Translations under genes and position numbers: made by a program | In this document: positions 1 through 10,494 of the stretch, piece after piece | How positions within the stretch are numbered: position 1 is the first letter of the stretch | How the letters are laid out: the number at the start of each line of letters is the position of its first letter | Source: Gerris lacustris | Taxonomy: Eukaryota; Arthropoda; Insecta; Hemiptera; Gerridae | Reading direction: 5' to 3' | DNA: 64,000 bases | NCBI GenBank assembly: GCA_951217055.1 | Contig: OX578280.1 | Location: 16,593,394 to 16,657,393 of the forward strand | Notes under the pieces: generated by a model | The model's input: only the letters and a program-made list of their open reading frames with translations | Told to the model about the DNA's origin: nothing | The model's database searches: none

Positions 1-154
1 CATGCGCAGATTGTGAGTGTGAGCGTTCCTAGCATGTTTCCGAAGAAATTAGTCAAATCTGTCAAAACACCACCCACTCCAACCAACCAAAAACATAACC
101 TTTAAGCCTCGTCCAGACTGCCGAACAGAACAGAGGAAACGAGCCGAGCATTGG
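1..154. other. AT-moderate leader, nothing recognised
   Basis: No gene or repeat copy was recognised. The text around 101-125 (CCTCGTCCAGACTGCCGAAC) resembles the outer ends of the TIR element at 56.15 kb (GCC-T-GTCCACACTAG type), so this may be one end of a related DNA element reaching into the palindrome that follows. That link is inference. Confidence 0.3.
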
Positions 155-214
155 TCTCTGCGCATGCCCAGTCTGAGATGCGCTTGCGCATCTCAGACTG
201 GGCATGCGCAGAGA
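155..214. repeat. 60-bp near-perfect palindrome
   Basis: Positions 155-183 are the exact reverse complement of 186-214, separated only by TT at 184-185. Each arm contains TGCGCATGCCCAG, and the centre reads GATGCGC-TT-GCGCATC. It is GC-rich inside AT-rich DNA and would extrude as a cruciform or fold as a 29-bp hairpin. It could be the core of a small foldback element; no duplicated target site was found. Confidence 0.9.
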
Positions 215-224
215 TTATTTATTA

Positions 225-352
225 AACTGACTATTTTTAGTAGAGTGAAGTTCTATACTGGAAATATAGAGGTCCGTGGTTCAAATCACGGCGGTGGAGT
301 GTATTTTTCTCTGTCTGTTTCCCATAGTTAATAATAATTATAATTTGATTTA
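225..352 (+). mobile_element. tRNA-like SINE, family M copy 1
   Basis: The stretch 241-300 has a tRNA-like layout: a CTATA/TATAG anticodon-type stem around a 7-nt loop at about 253-269, followed by GGTTCAAATC, which matches an RNA polymerase III B box. It is followed by a body (TTTTTCTCTGTCTGTTTCCC, then AT-rich) shared almost word for word with a minus-strand copy at 18.97-19.11 kb. The shared non-tRNA body marks it as a SINE rather than a tRNA gene. The acceptor and D arms are degenerate in this copy. Confidence 0.65.
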
Positions 353-650
353 AATTTATTAACTCTTTTGAGTCTATAGGGGTAAATAAAAAACTCATTT
401 ATAATGGTTAAAGGTGATATTTCGTCCCTTACCTTGGGACACTTTGACTCTCAGTAAGTGACTATAGATGTTAACAAGGAAACAGATCATGAATCATAAT
501 TTTTTAAAAGCTACTAAACTCTTTATTGATTTTAACAATACAGACCTCTAAAAAGGTTAGAAGATGTCCCACGAAATATCACCTTTAACCATTGTAAATA
601 ATTTTTTATTTGCCCCTACGGACACGGATAAAAAAGAGTTAATAAATTAT
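352..650. repeat. Inverted-repeat element, family N copy 1
   Basis: About 80 bp at 352-431 is repeated in reverse complement at 566-650 with small mismatches. Shared blocks include GGTTAAAGGTGATATTTCG and TTATTAACTCTTTT. The 135-bp centre is AT-rich and has no open frame. This is a MITE or foldback-like arrangement directly abutting the SINE body. A diverged relative occurs at 5.74-5.82 and 6.06-6.13 kb. Confidence 0.8.
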
Positions 651-654
651 ACAT

Positions 655-1010
655 AAAAAGGGGACAACATATAATTAGCGGGCTGAAGTTTCAATAAACG
701 TCAAATAAAATATGGCACTATTAAATACCGTGCCAGGAAATTAGAATATAATAGGAGGCAGATTATTTGTTCCTTATTTTCATTGTAGTACTATACTTCG
801 CCGATAGAAGTTCTAAATTTTATATAAAATGATATCAGAGCTCCTAGCGGACCAAATGGTAATCAAAATGGATTCATCTACTATATCAATTATACAAATT
901 ATATTGATTTTCTCCACTTCATGGAAAAAACATTGAAATGTCGATATCGAGAACATATCCATGATTATCACTTGATTAGTGTATTGAATACGGAGTGAAT
1001 GATTCTCATG
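655..1010 (+). repeat. Interspersed repeat, family O copy 1
   Basis: The segment matches the reverse complement of 32.08-32.43 kb, including TCGCCGATAGAAGT, GATATCAGAGCTCCTAGCGG and GATTTTCTCCAC. No coding capacity was seen. The other copy carries a nested MITE, so this copy serves as an approximate empty site. Confidence 0.7.
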
Positions 1011-1060
1011 GAAACATCATGTTTGTTAAATCCCAAATCAGGATTCAATTCGTATTTAAA

Positions 1061-1591
1061 TAGTCTGCCAATTAGTGTGGCACATAGCTTCCTCACGTCC
1101 TATTTCGTATACTTTAATAATGTTATGCTTTACAAACCTATTTTTGTCAAATTTATTTTATTTTCCCACGTTTTTTGAATCTTGAATTTATTTTGAATTC
1201 TCAAATGAATTAAAAAACAATTTGGCACAATTTAAAGAGCGCAGACTGCTGAAATTTCGTTAAACTATAAAAGTTTCATAAAAATCAGATAAGTACTTTT
1301 GAAGCTATTGGTGTAAATAAAAGTATGTTTGTGAGCATGTGGAAGAGAAACAAATGCGCAGAAGGTTGAAACTTATATGGGACCAACAATGGGCTAATTA
1401 TGACCTACCATACAAATTTCAATAAAATCGGATGTGAAGATTTTAAGAAAATATATTGGTTTGCAAAAAATGATTGACAGACCGACAGACCGAATGTTTA
1501 CTGATGTCTGAAACGGATTTCTGTCTTGGAATTAGTTGTTCTTCAGAACGATCACATAGCTTCCGTTACCTTCGATAAGCTCGGAAGCAAA
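1061..1591 (+). mobile_element. Family A repeat, copy 1 (nearly full length)
   Basis: It starts TAGTCTGCCAATTAGTGTGG and ends CGATAAGCTCGGAAGCAA, the ends shared by the full copy at 23.84-24.43 kb. Internal landmarks in order are GCACATAGCTTCCTC, AAGAGCGCAGAC, TGTGGAAGAGAAACAAATG, GGACCAACAATGGGCTA, an ACAG/ACCG tract and ACGATCACATAGCTTCCG. There is no open frame and no terminal inverted repeat. It looks like a non-autonomous element of unassigned class. Confidence 0.8.
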
Positions 1592-1768
1592 TTCATGGAA
1601 ACGTAGAATATATTTTCCAATCATAAATGATAGTTAATTCATTATACTAACTCTCGTGATAGATTTAATGATCTTCTGTCTACAATAAGTCAAAGAATTT
1701 GGGAGTTTTTAAATTATTAGTTGTAATGAACTCTTGCAGGGAAATCCTACTGTTATAAAAACATTTAT

Positions 1769-3083
1769 TTTTGCTTCCAAGCTTACCGAAGGTAATGGAA
1801 GCTATGTGATCGTTCTGAAGAATGAAATATTTTTAGGTCTCCGATTTCAAAAATGCCAAGGCAGAAATCCGTTTCAGACATCAGGGATCATTTTTGGTTC
1901 TGTGTCTGTCTGTCGGTCTGTCGTTCAATTTTTGCGAACCAACGTATCTTAAAAACTACACGTCCAATTTTAATGAAATTTGGGTGGTAGGTCATGAGTA
2001 GCCCACTGTTGGTCCCATATTTTCAACTTTCTACGCTCATTTGTTTCTCTTCCACATGCGCACAAACATAATATATTAGTTTACACCTATAGCTTCAAAA
2101 GTACTTATCTGATTTGTATGAAACTTTTATAGTTTATCGATAGTAGCCCGCAGATAACCCCAGATTACTTTGAACTGTCTGCGCTCTTTAACTTTTGCTT
2201 AGTTGATACTTTTAATTCAAGTAAAAAATCAAAACAATTTTGACAGACTAAAAAAACAGGGGAAACAATTAGACAATAATGGCTTGTAAAAGCATAAAAT
2301 TACAAGATAAAAATAACTTCTTATATACTACGTTTTTAAATTTTCTGTTGAATCATATGTAATGTTGATAATATAATTGTCATTGTTATATATAATAATG
2401 TTAGTGAAAAAAAAACATAGTTACGAATTTATTTACTTCACATAACAATGACAACCATCTAGAGAGCTGATCTTTAACCTATAAAAGGACAAATATTTGA
2501 ACAACGGATCTCACCAACAACGAATCTAAACCGTGCCATTGATATGCCCCTGTGTACGGACAGTAAGAGAAGAAAAATGGTGAACAAGTAAAGAAGTACA
2601 GATGCAGAAAAATTAAACTTATACCTAGGACACAAGTGTAAAAAAACCTGGGTGTCACACGTCAATTAATTTATTTCTTTGTTTACTTTTCGCTGTCATT
2701 CAATGTTTACCTCTTAATAAAAAATCACAAATTTGAAACCCGTCAAAATGAAGATTATAAATACTATGGGATATGACAAAACAAATAAAATAACTTGCAG
2801 ATTTTTTCCGAACTAACTTTCCATATAGCAAAATTTGCTGAAAACCAAATAAATTCTGCTGTAATATGGCTAAAAGTATTAAAATAATGCATTGTCATCG
2901 TGTTCTGAGCAATGCTAAAAGTTTCAAATGTCTAGCTATTCGGGAAGATAGTTAGAAATCGATTGCCAGATTTGTACCGGACAAACAAACAAACAAGAAT
3001 ACAAGCTAATAAAAACGTAGTAAAATCAAGAAGTACGTGATAGCATGCGAGGAAGCTATGTGCCACACCAATTGAAAGTCTAT
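1769..3083 (-). mobile_element. Family A repeat, copy 2, interrupted by family B
   Basis: Read on the minus strand this is the same ~590-bp family, facing copy 1 across a 177-bp spacer. It runs 3083-3029, is broken by an unrelated block at about 2303-3028, then continues 2302-1769. The minus-strand copy at 29.6-29.9 kb passes through the same point without the block, which fixes the insertion site to within a few bases. Confidence 0.8.
2303..3028 (+). mobile_element. Family B element nested in family A
   Basis: About 725 bp begins AAGATAAAAATAACTT and ends with a CAAA-type run followed by AAGCTAATAAAAACGTAGTAAAAT. A second copy without the family A flanks lies at 20.465-21.125 kb. The 3' end resembles the tails of truncated non-LTR retrotransposons, but no protein remnant is visible, so the class is inference. 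Imperfect AAAAT-CAAG words flank it. Confidence 0.7.
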
Positions 3084-4084
3084 TTTAAAAATAAATGTTT
3101 TTTTTAAAAAATAAATTAAGTTTTAAAGAATAAATAAAGGTCCTGATGCTTCACATTCTTCTCCTTCGAAGTAGGATTTCTTTTTGGAATGTGGCACCTT
3201 TAGTGTAAAAGCAGAGGTGAAAGAGCGAGTTGCGGCCCACCCACAAGGAAAATGAATAAGGAATGTAAGGGAGGAAGAGGTAAGCAAGAGCTTTAGACAG
3301 AATTTTCCTCGGGGTTAAAGGATGTTGCTTAGCCGTGAGAGGGCAAGCAATTCGGCAGGTCGTAAAACCTTGGGCTATTTTCTCTACCGGCAAAATAGAG
3401 AACCTGACGTCAAAATAAAAACCATCCGCTGTCTACACTATCTCCCGGTAGACTATACTGCTTTTAAATTTTACAATTTTTCGTTGCTTTTAAAAAGTCC
3501 GAAGAAAGAAAAAAGGTTAATTCAATTTTTTTTTAGATGATACATTTTAACCATAAAAGAGAGGACAGCTTCACAGAAGAAAAAAAACTCTATTCAAAAG
3601 CTGTGAAAATGAAGTTTATAGCACGATGAGTAAGTTTACGAGGGAAAATCTCGAGATTGGTTTTTTTCGCTTATAGACTGAAGTAGCGCACATTGGTTTT
3701 TGATGCTGGTGCGTACTAAAAAGGAAAATGCAAGTTATATAGGGGTTTATTAAACTAGATTTTAAGTATATTTGATATTCCTAGCGTCGAAAAGACCATG
3801 TCTGACCTATTGGAAAGTTTGCTCATTTTTAGTTCGCAAAGAAAATGTAATCAATTTTAAGTAACTCGTATTTAGAGAACACCTACAGGTCCAGACATGA
3901 AACTTAGCTTATTTTAAGATCGCAAAGTTATATCGTTATTTTTGTTTCTCAGATCAAATATTCGTTTATCAAACAGCTTTTCTTAGCCACTTTAACTTTG
4001 AAAAAGGATGAAATCATATTTTAAAGAAAATCTATAAACAAAAAAAAAGATAAAATGGTTCTGCGCGAAGTCTAACATAAAAAA
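3084..4084. other. AT-rich DNA, no gene recognised
   Basis: The part around 3.15-3.45 kb is less AT-rich and opens two overlapping antiparallel frames of 80 and 72 codons with no recognisable domain. The rest is A/T-rich text with mononucleotide runs. I see no repeat copy shared with other parts of the window. Confidence 0.4.
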
Positions 4085-5232
4085 AGAGTTTCGTTGTTAT
4101 TGTGAACATAAAAATTTGTTAGAATAAGGGGGGGGGGGGGGATAAAATAAGGGATTTTTTGACAAAATGGCGTGGAAAATTAAACAATTTACACAAGTGT
4201 TGTATATATTTTTGTAATCTACTATTTAATACCTTTCCTTTGATACCCCACTCAAAAATTTAAAACATTTTTTTTTTCTCGCGCGACAAATTATCTGCCA
4301 TATTGGTTTCCCAGGTAATCAGATCAAATTGCTGTTATAATTTTTTCAATTTCCCAGCAGTCGGTACATTTTAACAACAGCAGAAAATAATAATATTTCC
4401 ATGTGTTATTAGAGGAATGTATAAACTGAGGGTTGGTTCCTGGTTCGATCCCCCGGGACTTCCAATGATTTTTTTATTGGTAATGACAAAAAGATAAATT
4501 AAATTTTCCGGTTCCGGAAAATTTCATCGGCCAACCATACGATATTAGCGTGAATTACTTTTAAATTTTAGGAATAGCCGTTTTAGGGTAGTTGGGGGGA
4601 GGGGGCTAATTAGTATAATTCGTTCTTTCTTTTTTTATATATATATAAACAAGTCCTACAGAGTCCTCTACAGGTGTCCTACAGGTGTACCTACAGAGTC
4701 CTCTCTCTAGGTGCTGCGACACCTACTGAGGACTCTCACCACATATATTATTGTTTATTGTTTAGCTACTAAATGGGTGTTAGTTATACTTATTTTTTGT
4801 ATTATTATTTAAATTGTACTACATGTTTTTTTCAAGTGGTGGAATAAAGAATATTTATTATTATTATTATTATATTTCGGCATATAAATACAATAAGAAA
4901 TATATTTTTTTTAAATGTTTATATATATATCTGTAATCTACTCATTAGTAGCTTTCATTTGATACCCCACTCAAAATGTAAAATAAATAAATGAATAAAT
5001 AAATGTGTGACATGAATTATCCACCATTTTGAATATAAACAGCTGATCATTTTAAGTTCCTTATATTTTTCCTTTGTGCGCGTCAAAAAGATCTTCAATA
5101 CTACAAAGTTTCATGTTTTATATCTCTTTCAATTCAAAAGTTATTAGAACCGTACAAAGTGACAGACAGACACAGGAACGAAACTGTAAAGGTTTCTTTT
5201 TTTTTTTGGTTTAACGAAACCCGTAAAAAAAG
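4085..5232 (+). mobile_element. Family C repeat, copy 1, with internal insertion
   Basis: It shares CTTTCATTTGATACCCCACTC, TGGTTCGATCCCCCGG, AGGAATAGCCGTTTTAG-(G)n, and a GACAGACAGACAC tract followed by a GTTTAACGAAACC end with the copies at 33.29 and 38.3 kb. A run of 12 G at 4129-4140 marks one module. The block at about 4648-4873 interrupts it. Confidence 0.65.
4648..4873 (+). mobile_element. Probable LINE 3' end with (ATT)n tail, nested in family C
   Basis: The block ends GGAATAAAGAATATTTATTATTATT, a pattern typical of 3' ends of 5'-truncated LINEs with an ATT microsatellite tail. It starts with short imperfect repeats of CCTACAG and contains TGCTGCGACACCTACTGAGG. No coding remnant was seen. 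Assignment rests on the tail and on the interruption of family C. Confidence 0.45.
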
Positions 5233-5683
5233 AAAGCAATTTGTATGAAGAACTAATATTTCAAAAATGTAACATACTTAACTATTCAAAGTAGTAAGGG
5301 TAAATAGGAAAGAAATTGTGAGTGAAAACATATAGGGTAGATAAAACTAATGCTGAATAAATATAAGACTCGACTAATACAAAACTAACCACAGGGAAAA
5401 AAACTTTTATTCAAGTGGAAAAAAGTTATTTTAGTATATACTTATAAAACTACTACTTTTTACTATAACAGAGTGGGTAACTAATACTGATAAAAAAAAA
5501 AAAAAACAAAAAAACTTATACACTACCATGTCAAGTTAAATGTTTACACTAAGTTATGTAAGTTATGTAAAATATGGATATGTAAGTTATTTTTACAGTT
5601 ACGGCTTATACAGCTGCATTATATTTACAGTTTAACTGCATTGGAGGAATGCTCTTCTTATTTAATTAATTGTTAATTTATTT

Positions 5684-5741
5684 TTGCTGCCGAGCTTCCC
5701 GAAGTTAACAGAATCATTGTAATCATTCAGATGAACGAAAT
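5684..5741 (-). repeat. Family A 3'-end fragment
   Basis: The minus strand carries the last ~55 bases of family A in diverged form (CGTTCATCTGAATGATTAC, then GGGAAGCTCGGCAGCAAAAA). The rest of the element is missing. Confidence 0.6.
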
Positions 5742-6130
5742 TTTTAATTTGATTTATTAAACCTTACCGGTCTTTAGGTATAAATAAATTCCTCAGTAAT
5801 AATGATACTTCATCCCTTAGTTTACACTGACAGAATGGGCGCCATATGGACAGAAAGGAGCAAAGGAAGGTCGGCTTTACGTTGGAGAGTCGAATTCAAG
5901 GAAAGATTGGGAAGAGTCTGGCATAGAGCGGCACCAAATAGGCATGGATGGAAGAAAATAATTTCGTTAAATACAAATTGAGCCAATCCTCAACCCCTAT
6001 ACCCCTCATGGAGGGTGGCTTTTGCTTCGATAGAAGTGTCTATGAAGCTATTATTATTATCCTTAGTTTGGGACATCTTCAAACAATCTGTATAAAATCA
6101 TTGGCAACTAGTCACAGGCTGAAGATTCAA
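5742..6130 (+). repeat. Family N copy 2, split by a LINE insertion
   Basis: Positions 5742-5823 (TTTATTAAACC, GGTATAAATAAAT, CATCCCTTAG) resemble the left arm of the element at 352-650. The match resumes at 6061 (TTAGTTTGGGACA) after a 237-bp LINE fragment. No reverse-complement right arm was recognised before the satellite begins. Confidence 0.5.
5824..6060 (+). pseudogene. 5'-truncated LINE: last ~52 codons of a reverse-transcriptase ORF plus tail
   Basis: In one frame from about 5826 the DNA reads TDRMGAIWTER, then RWRVEFKERLGRVWHRAAP, then NRHGWKKI, and reaches a stop at about 5981. The spacing of R-W, G-x-x-W-x-x-x-A and N-R-x-x-W-K-x-I is the pattern seen at the C-terminal tip of many insect LINE ORF2 proteins, downstream of the reverse transcriptase. 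A short 3' UTR ends in a TTATTATTATTAT tail. The fragment is flanked by exact 9-bp repeats CCTTAGTTT at 5815-5823 and 6061-6069, the expected target-site duplication. It interrupts a family N copy. The clade is not assigned. The fragment lacks endonuclease and reverse transcriptase and cannot be active. Confidence 0.7.
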
Positions 6131-6164
6131 GACAGAGTTAGTGACTTTGGTTTATTGGCTCAAT

Positions 6165-9100
6165 AAACCAAAGCAACTATACCAATCCCAACAATATCAT
6201 GAATAAATTTGTTTCTCCTAATATGTCCAGGAATGCTAAGCATCATTGAATCAATAAAACAAAGAAAATAAACTAACGCAAACAATATCATTAAGAAACT
6301 TGTTTCTCCTAAAAGTATGTTCAGGAATGCTAAGCATCATTGACTCAATAAAACAAAGAAACTAAACCAACGCAAACAATATCATGAAGAAACTTGTTTC
6401 TCCTAAAAGTATGTTCAGGAATGCTAAGCATCATTGACTCAATAAAACAAAGAAAATAAACTAACGCAAACAATATCATTAAGAAACTTGTTTCTCCTAA
6501 AAGTATGTTCAGGAATGCTAAGCATCATTGAATCAATAAAACAAAGAAAATAAACTAACGCAAACAATATCATTAAGAAACTTGTTTCTCCTAAAAGTAT
6601 GTTCAGGAATGCTAAGCATCATTGAATCAATAAAACAAAGAAAATAAACTAACGCAAACAATATCATTAAGAAACTTGTTTCTCCTAAAAGTATGTTCAG
6701 GAATGCTAAGCATCATTGACTCAATAAAACAAAGAAACTAAACCAACGCAAACAATATCATTAAGAAACTTGTTTCTCCTAAAAGTATGTTCAGGAATGC
6801 TAAGCATCATTGACTCAATAAAACAAAGAAAATAAACCAACGCAAACAATATCATTAAGAAACTTGTTTCTCCTAAAAGTATGTTCAGGAATGCTAAGCA
6901 TCATTGACTCAATAAAACGAAGAAAATAAACCAACGCAAACAATATCATTAAGAAACTTGTTTCTCCTAAAAGTATGTTCAGGAATGCTAAGCATCATTG
7001 AATCAATAAAACAAAGAAAATAAACCAACGCAAACAATATCATTAAGAAACTTGTTTCTCCTAAAAGTATGTTCAGGAATGCTAAGCATCATTGACTCAA
7101 TAAAACGAAGAAAATAAACCAACGCAAACAATATCATTAAGAAACTTGTTTCTCCTAAAAGTATGTTCAGGAATGCTAAGCATCATTGAATCAATAAAAC
7201 AAAGAAAATAAACCAATGCAAACAATATCATTAAGAAACTTGTTTCTCCTAAAAGTATGTTCAGGAATGCTAAGCATCATTGACTCAATAAGACAAAGAA
7301 ACAAAACCAACGCAAACAATATCATAAGAAACTTGTTTCTCCTAAAAGTATGTTCAGGAATGCTAAGCATCATTGACTCAATAAGACAAAGAAACTAAAC
7401 CAACGCAAACAATATCATAAGAAACTTGTTTCTCCTAAAAGTATGTTCAGGAATGCTAAGCATCATTGACTCAATAAGACAAAGAAACAAAACCAACGCA
7501 AACAATATCATAAGAAACTTGTTTCTCCTAAAAGTATGTTCAGGAATGCTAAGCATCATTGACTCAATAAGACAAAGAAACAAAACCAACGCAAACAATA
7601 TCATAAGAAACTTGTTTCTCCTAAAAGTATGTTCAGGAATGCTAAGCATCATTGACTCAATAAGACAAAGAAACAAAACCAACGCAAACAATATCATAAG
7701 AAACTTGTTTCTCCTAAAAGTATGTTCAGGAATGCTAAGCATCATTGACTCAATAAAACAAAGAAAATAAACCAACGCAAACAATATCATTAAGAAACTT
7801 GTTTCTCCTAAAAGTATGTTTAGGAATGCTAAGCATCATTGACTCAATAGACAAAAACAATTGAACCAACCTGAACAATATCATGAAGAAACTTGTTTCT
7901 CCTAAAAGTATGTTCAGGAATGCTAAGCATCATTGAATCAATAAAACAAAGAAACTAAACCAACGCAAACAATATCATTAAGAAACTTGTTTCTCCTAAA
8001 AGTATGTTCAGGAATGCTAAGCATCATTGAATCAATAAAACAAAGAAAATAAACCAACGCAAACAATATCATTAAGAAACTTGTTTCTCCTAAAAGTATG
8101 TTCAGGAATGCTAAGCATCATTGACTCAATAAAACGAAGAAAATAAACCAACGCAAACAATATCATTAAGAAACTTGTTTCTCCTAAAAGTATGTTCAGG
8201 AATGCTAAGCATCATTGAATCAATAAAACAAAGAAAATAAACCAATGCAAACAATATCATTAAGAAACTTGTTTCTCCTAAAAGTATGTTCAGGAATGCT
8301 AAGCATCATTGACTCAATAAGACAAAGAAACAAAACCAACGCAAACAATATCATAAGAAACTTGTTTCTCCTAAAAGTATGTTCAGGAATGCTAAGCATC
8401 ATTGACTCAATAAAACAAAGAAAATAAACCAACGCAAACAATATCATTAAGAAACTTGTTTCTCCTAAAAGTATGTTCAGGAATGCTAAGCATCATTGAC
8501 TCAATAGACAAAAACAATTGAACCAACCTGAACAATATCATGAAGAAACTTGTTTCTCCTAAAAGTATGTTCAGGGATGCTAAGTATCATTAACTCAATA
8601 AAACAAAGAAACTAAACTAACGCAAACAATATCACGAAGAAACTTGTTTCTCCTAAAAGTATGTTCAGGGATGCTAAGTATCATTAACTCAATAAAACAA
8701 AGAAACTAAACTAACGCAAACAATATCACGAAGAAACTTGTTTCTCCTAAAAGTATGTTCAAGGATGCTAAGCATCATTGACTCAGTAAACAAGCACCAC
8801 TGAACCAACGCAAACAATATCATGAAGAAACTTGTTTCTCCTAAAAGTATGTTCAGGAATGCTAAGCATCATTGACTCAATAAAACAAAGAAACTAAACC
8901 AACGCAAACAATATCATTAAGAAACTTGTTTGTCCTAAAAGTATGTTCAGGAATGCTAAGCATCATTTACTCAATAAAACAAAGAAAATAAACCAACGCA
9001 AACAATATCATTAAGAAACTTGTTTCTCCTAAAAGTATGTTCAGGAATGCTAAGCATCATTGACTCAGTAAAACAAAGAAAATAAACCAACGCAAACAAT

Positions 9101-9325
9101 ATCATTAAGAAACTTGTTTCTCCTAAAAGTATGTTCAGGAATGCTAAGCATCATTTACTCAATAAAACAAAGAAAATAAACTAACGCAAACAATATCATT
9201 AAGAAACTTGTTTCTCCTAAAAGTATGTTCAGGAATGCTAAGCATCATTGAATCAATAAAACAAAGAAACTAAACCAACGCAAACAATATCATTAAGAAA
9301 CTTGTTTCTCCTAATATGTCCTAGG
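6165..9325 (+). repeat. 94-bp satellite array, about 33 units
   Basis: The unit runs CGCAAACAATATCATTAAG, AAACTTGTTTCTCC, TAAAAGTATGTTCAGG, AATGCTAAGCATCATTGA, CTCAATAAAACAAAG. Successive CGCAAAC words fall at 6277, 6371 and 6465, giving a 94-bp period. A 93-bp subtype (ATCATAAG instead of ATCATTAAG) is amplified at about 7.29-7.75 kb. Sub-blocks are duplicated at a higher order: the diagnostic variant CCAATGCAAAC recurs about 1,028 bp apart, and the rare block GACAAAAACAATTGAACC appears at about 7.85 and 8.51 kb. The array ends inside a family A copy. Confidence 0.95.
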
Positions 9326-9622
9326 AAGCTATAAGTGTAAATAAATGCATGTTTGTGCGCATGTGGAAGAGAAACAAATATGTGCAGAAGGTTGAAACTT
9401 ATATTGGACCAACAATGGGTTCATTGTGACCTTCCATCCAAATTTCAATAAAATCGGACGAGTAGTTTTTAAAATATGTTAGTTCGCAAAAATTGAACAA
9501 CAGACCGACAGACAGACATGGAACCAAAAATTTGGAATTTTTAAACTCGAAAAACTAAAAATGTTTCGTTCTCAAGAACGACCACATAGCTTCCATTACT
9601 TTCGTTAAGCTCGGAAGCAAAA
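9326..9622 (+). mobile_element. Family A repeat, copy 4 (3' half)
   Basis: It begins within family A at GAAGCTATAAGTGTAAATAAA and continues through GTGGAAGAGAAACAAAT and the ACAG tract to AAGCTCGGAAGCAAA. The 5' half is absent. The satellite abuts the breakpoint directly. Confidence 0.75.
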
Positions 9623-10380
9623 TTACAATCTAAACATTTAGTGTTACCTTGTTAAAACCTTAAAAAAAGATGCTTTATACAAGAATGTAAAAATAGGGAT
9701 TTAATGGATTAATTAAAAGATTGGTTTAATTTATTGGAAGTTAAAAACATTCTCGACGCAAAAAAATAGTTTTACTGTAATTTAACAGTATTGTACTTGC
9801 CAACAATAATCCTCCAATAATTAGTCGACCTTTATCCAGGTATAAAAAAATAAACTAATAAGTTTCAGGGGGAAAAACAGAGAAACAACTTTTATACAAA
9901 ATATAACCTCCCATTTATATTCTCGAATGTAAAAATAAACATCCCCCCCCCCCAGTAAATTCTACTTAAAACAGTCTTAAATTCATTATTTTATTACTTC
10001 ATCCAGAGCTTGGTAATAAAATGTAAATAATGTTCGTATTTAAACTCAGTCAAATTGATTAATTAAATTATTTTTACTGTTAACGTTTGAATTTATATCT
10101 ATCTATAAAGAACAAGAACAAAACAAATTGACACTGAATTGAGCTATAAAATAATTGAATTTCTTTAGTTAAATATAAACTTAGTAAGAGGGAATTTCAT
10201 GTTAAATAGAAATAAAGTTTCTATTTTTATCCAATAAAAACAATTAATAAATGTGCGAAGATGTGCTCAGCTTACACAAAGACTCCGCCTGTAAGCAATT
10301 TAATCCCAATTCCTTTTTTATTCATTTATATACTTCTAAGTGTGAGTTCAGTTTATTTCATGTATCGTTGTCTGGTATTA
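9623..10380. other. AT-rich DNA, no gene recognised
   Basis: Low-complexity A/T text with one C10 run at about 9944. I see no shared repeat, RNA gene or credible open frame. Confidence 0.5.
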
Positions 10381-10466
10381 TAGTTTATCTACGATTGATA
10401 CGAAATATAAACATTATATCTTTGTTTAGATGCGTAGAAAGTGATTATTTACGTAATTGTATTAAT

Positions 10467-10478
10467 TGCGCATGCGCG
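10467..10478. promoter_or_regulatory. NRF1/Ewg-like palindrome
   Basis: TGCGCATGCGCG fits the consensus of the NRF1 family (Erect wing in flies), a regulator bound near transcription starts. It lies about 165 bases upstream of the start codon at 10643 and recurs at 11013-11024 in copy 2 and in diverged form in copy 3. Function is inference. Confidence 0.5.
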
Positions 10479-10494
10479 TTTCATAGTTCTGAAT

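Noticed and set aside
7191..8447. Repeated open frames on both strands
   Set aside because: They arise from the 93-94 bp satellite; listed as an observation, not as genes.
6165..9325. CRISPR-like array
   Set aside because: There are no unique spacers between short repeats; the whole 94-bp unit is repeated, and the context is eukaryotic.
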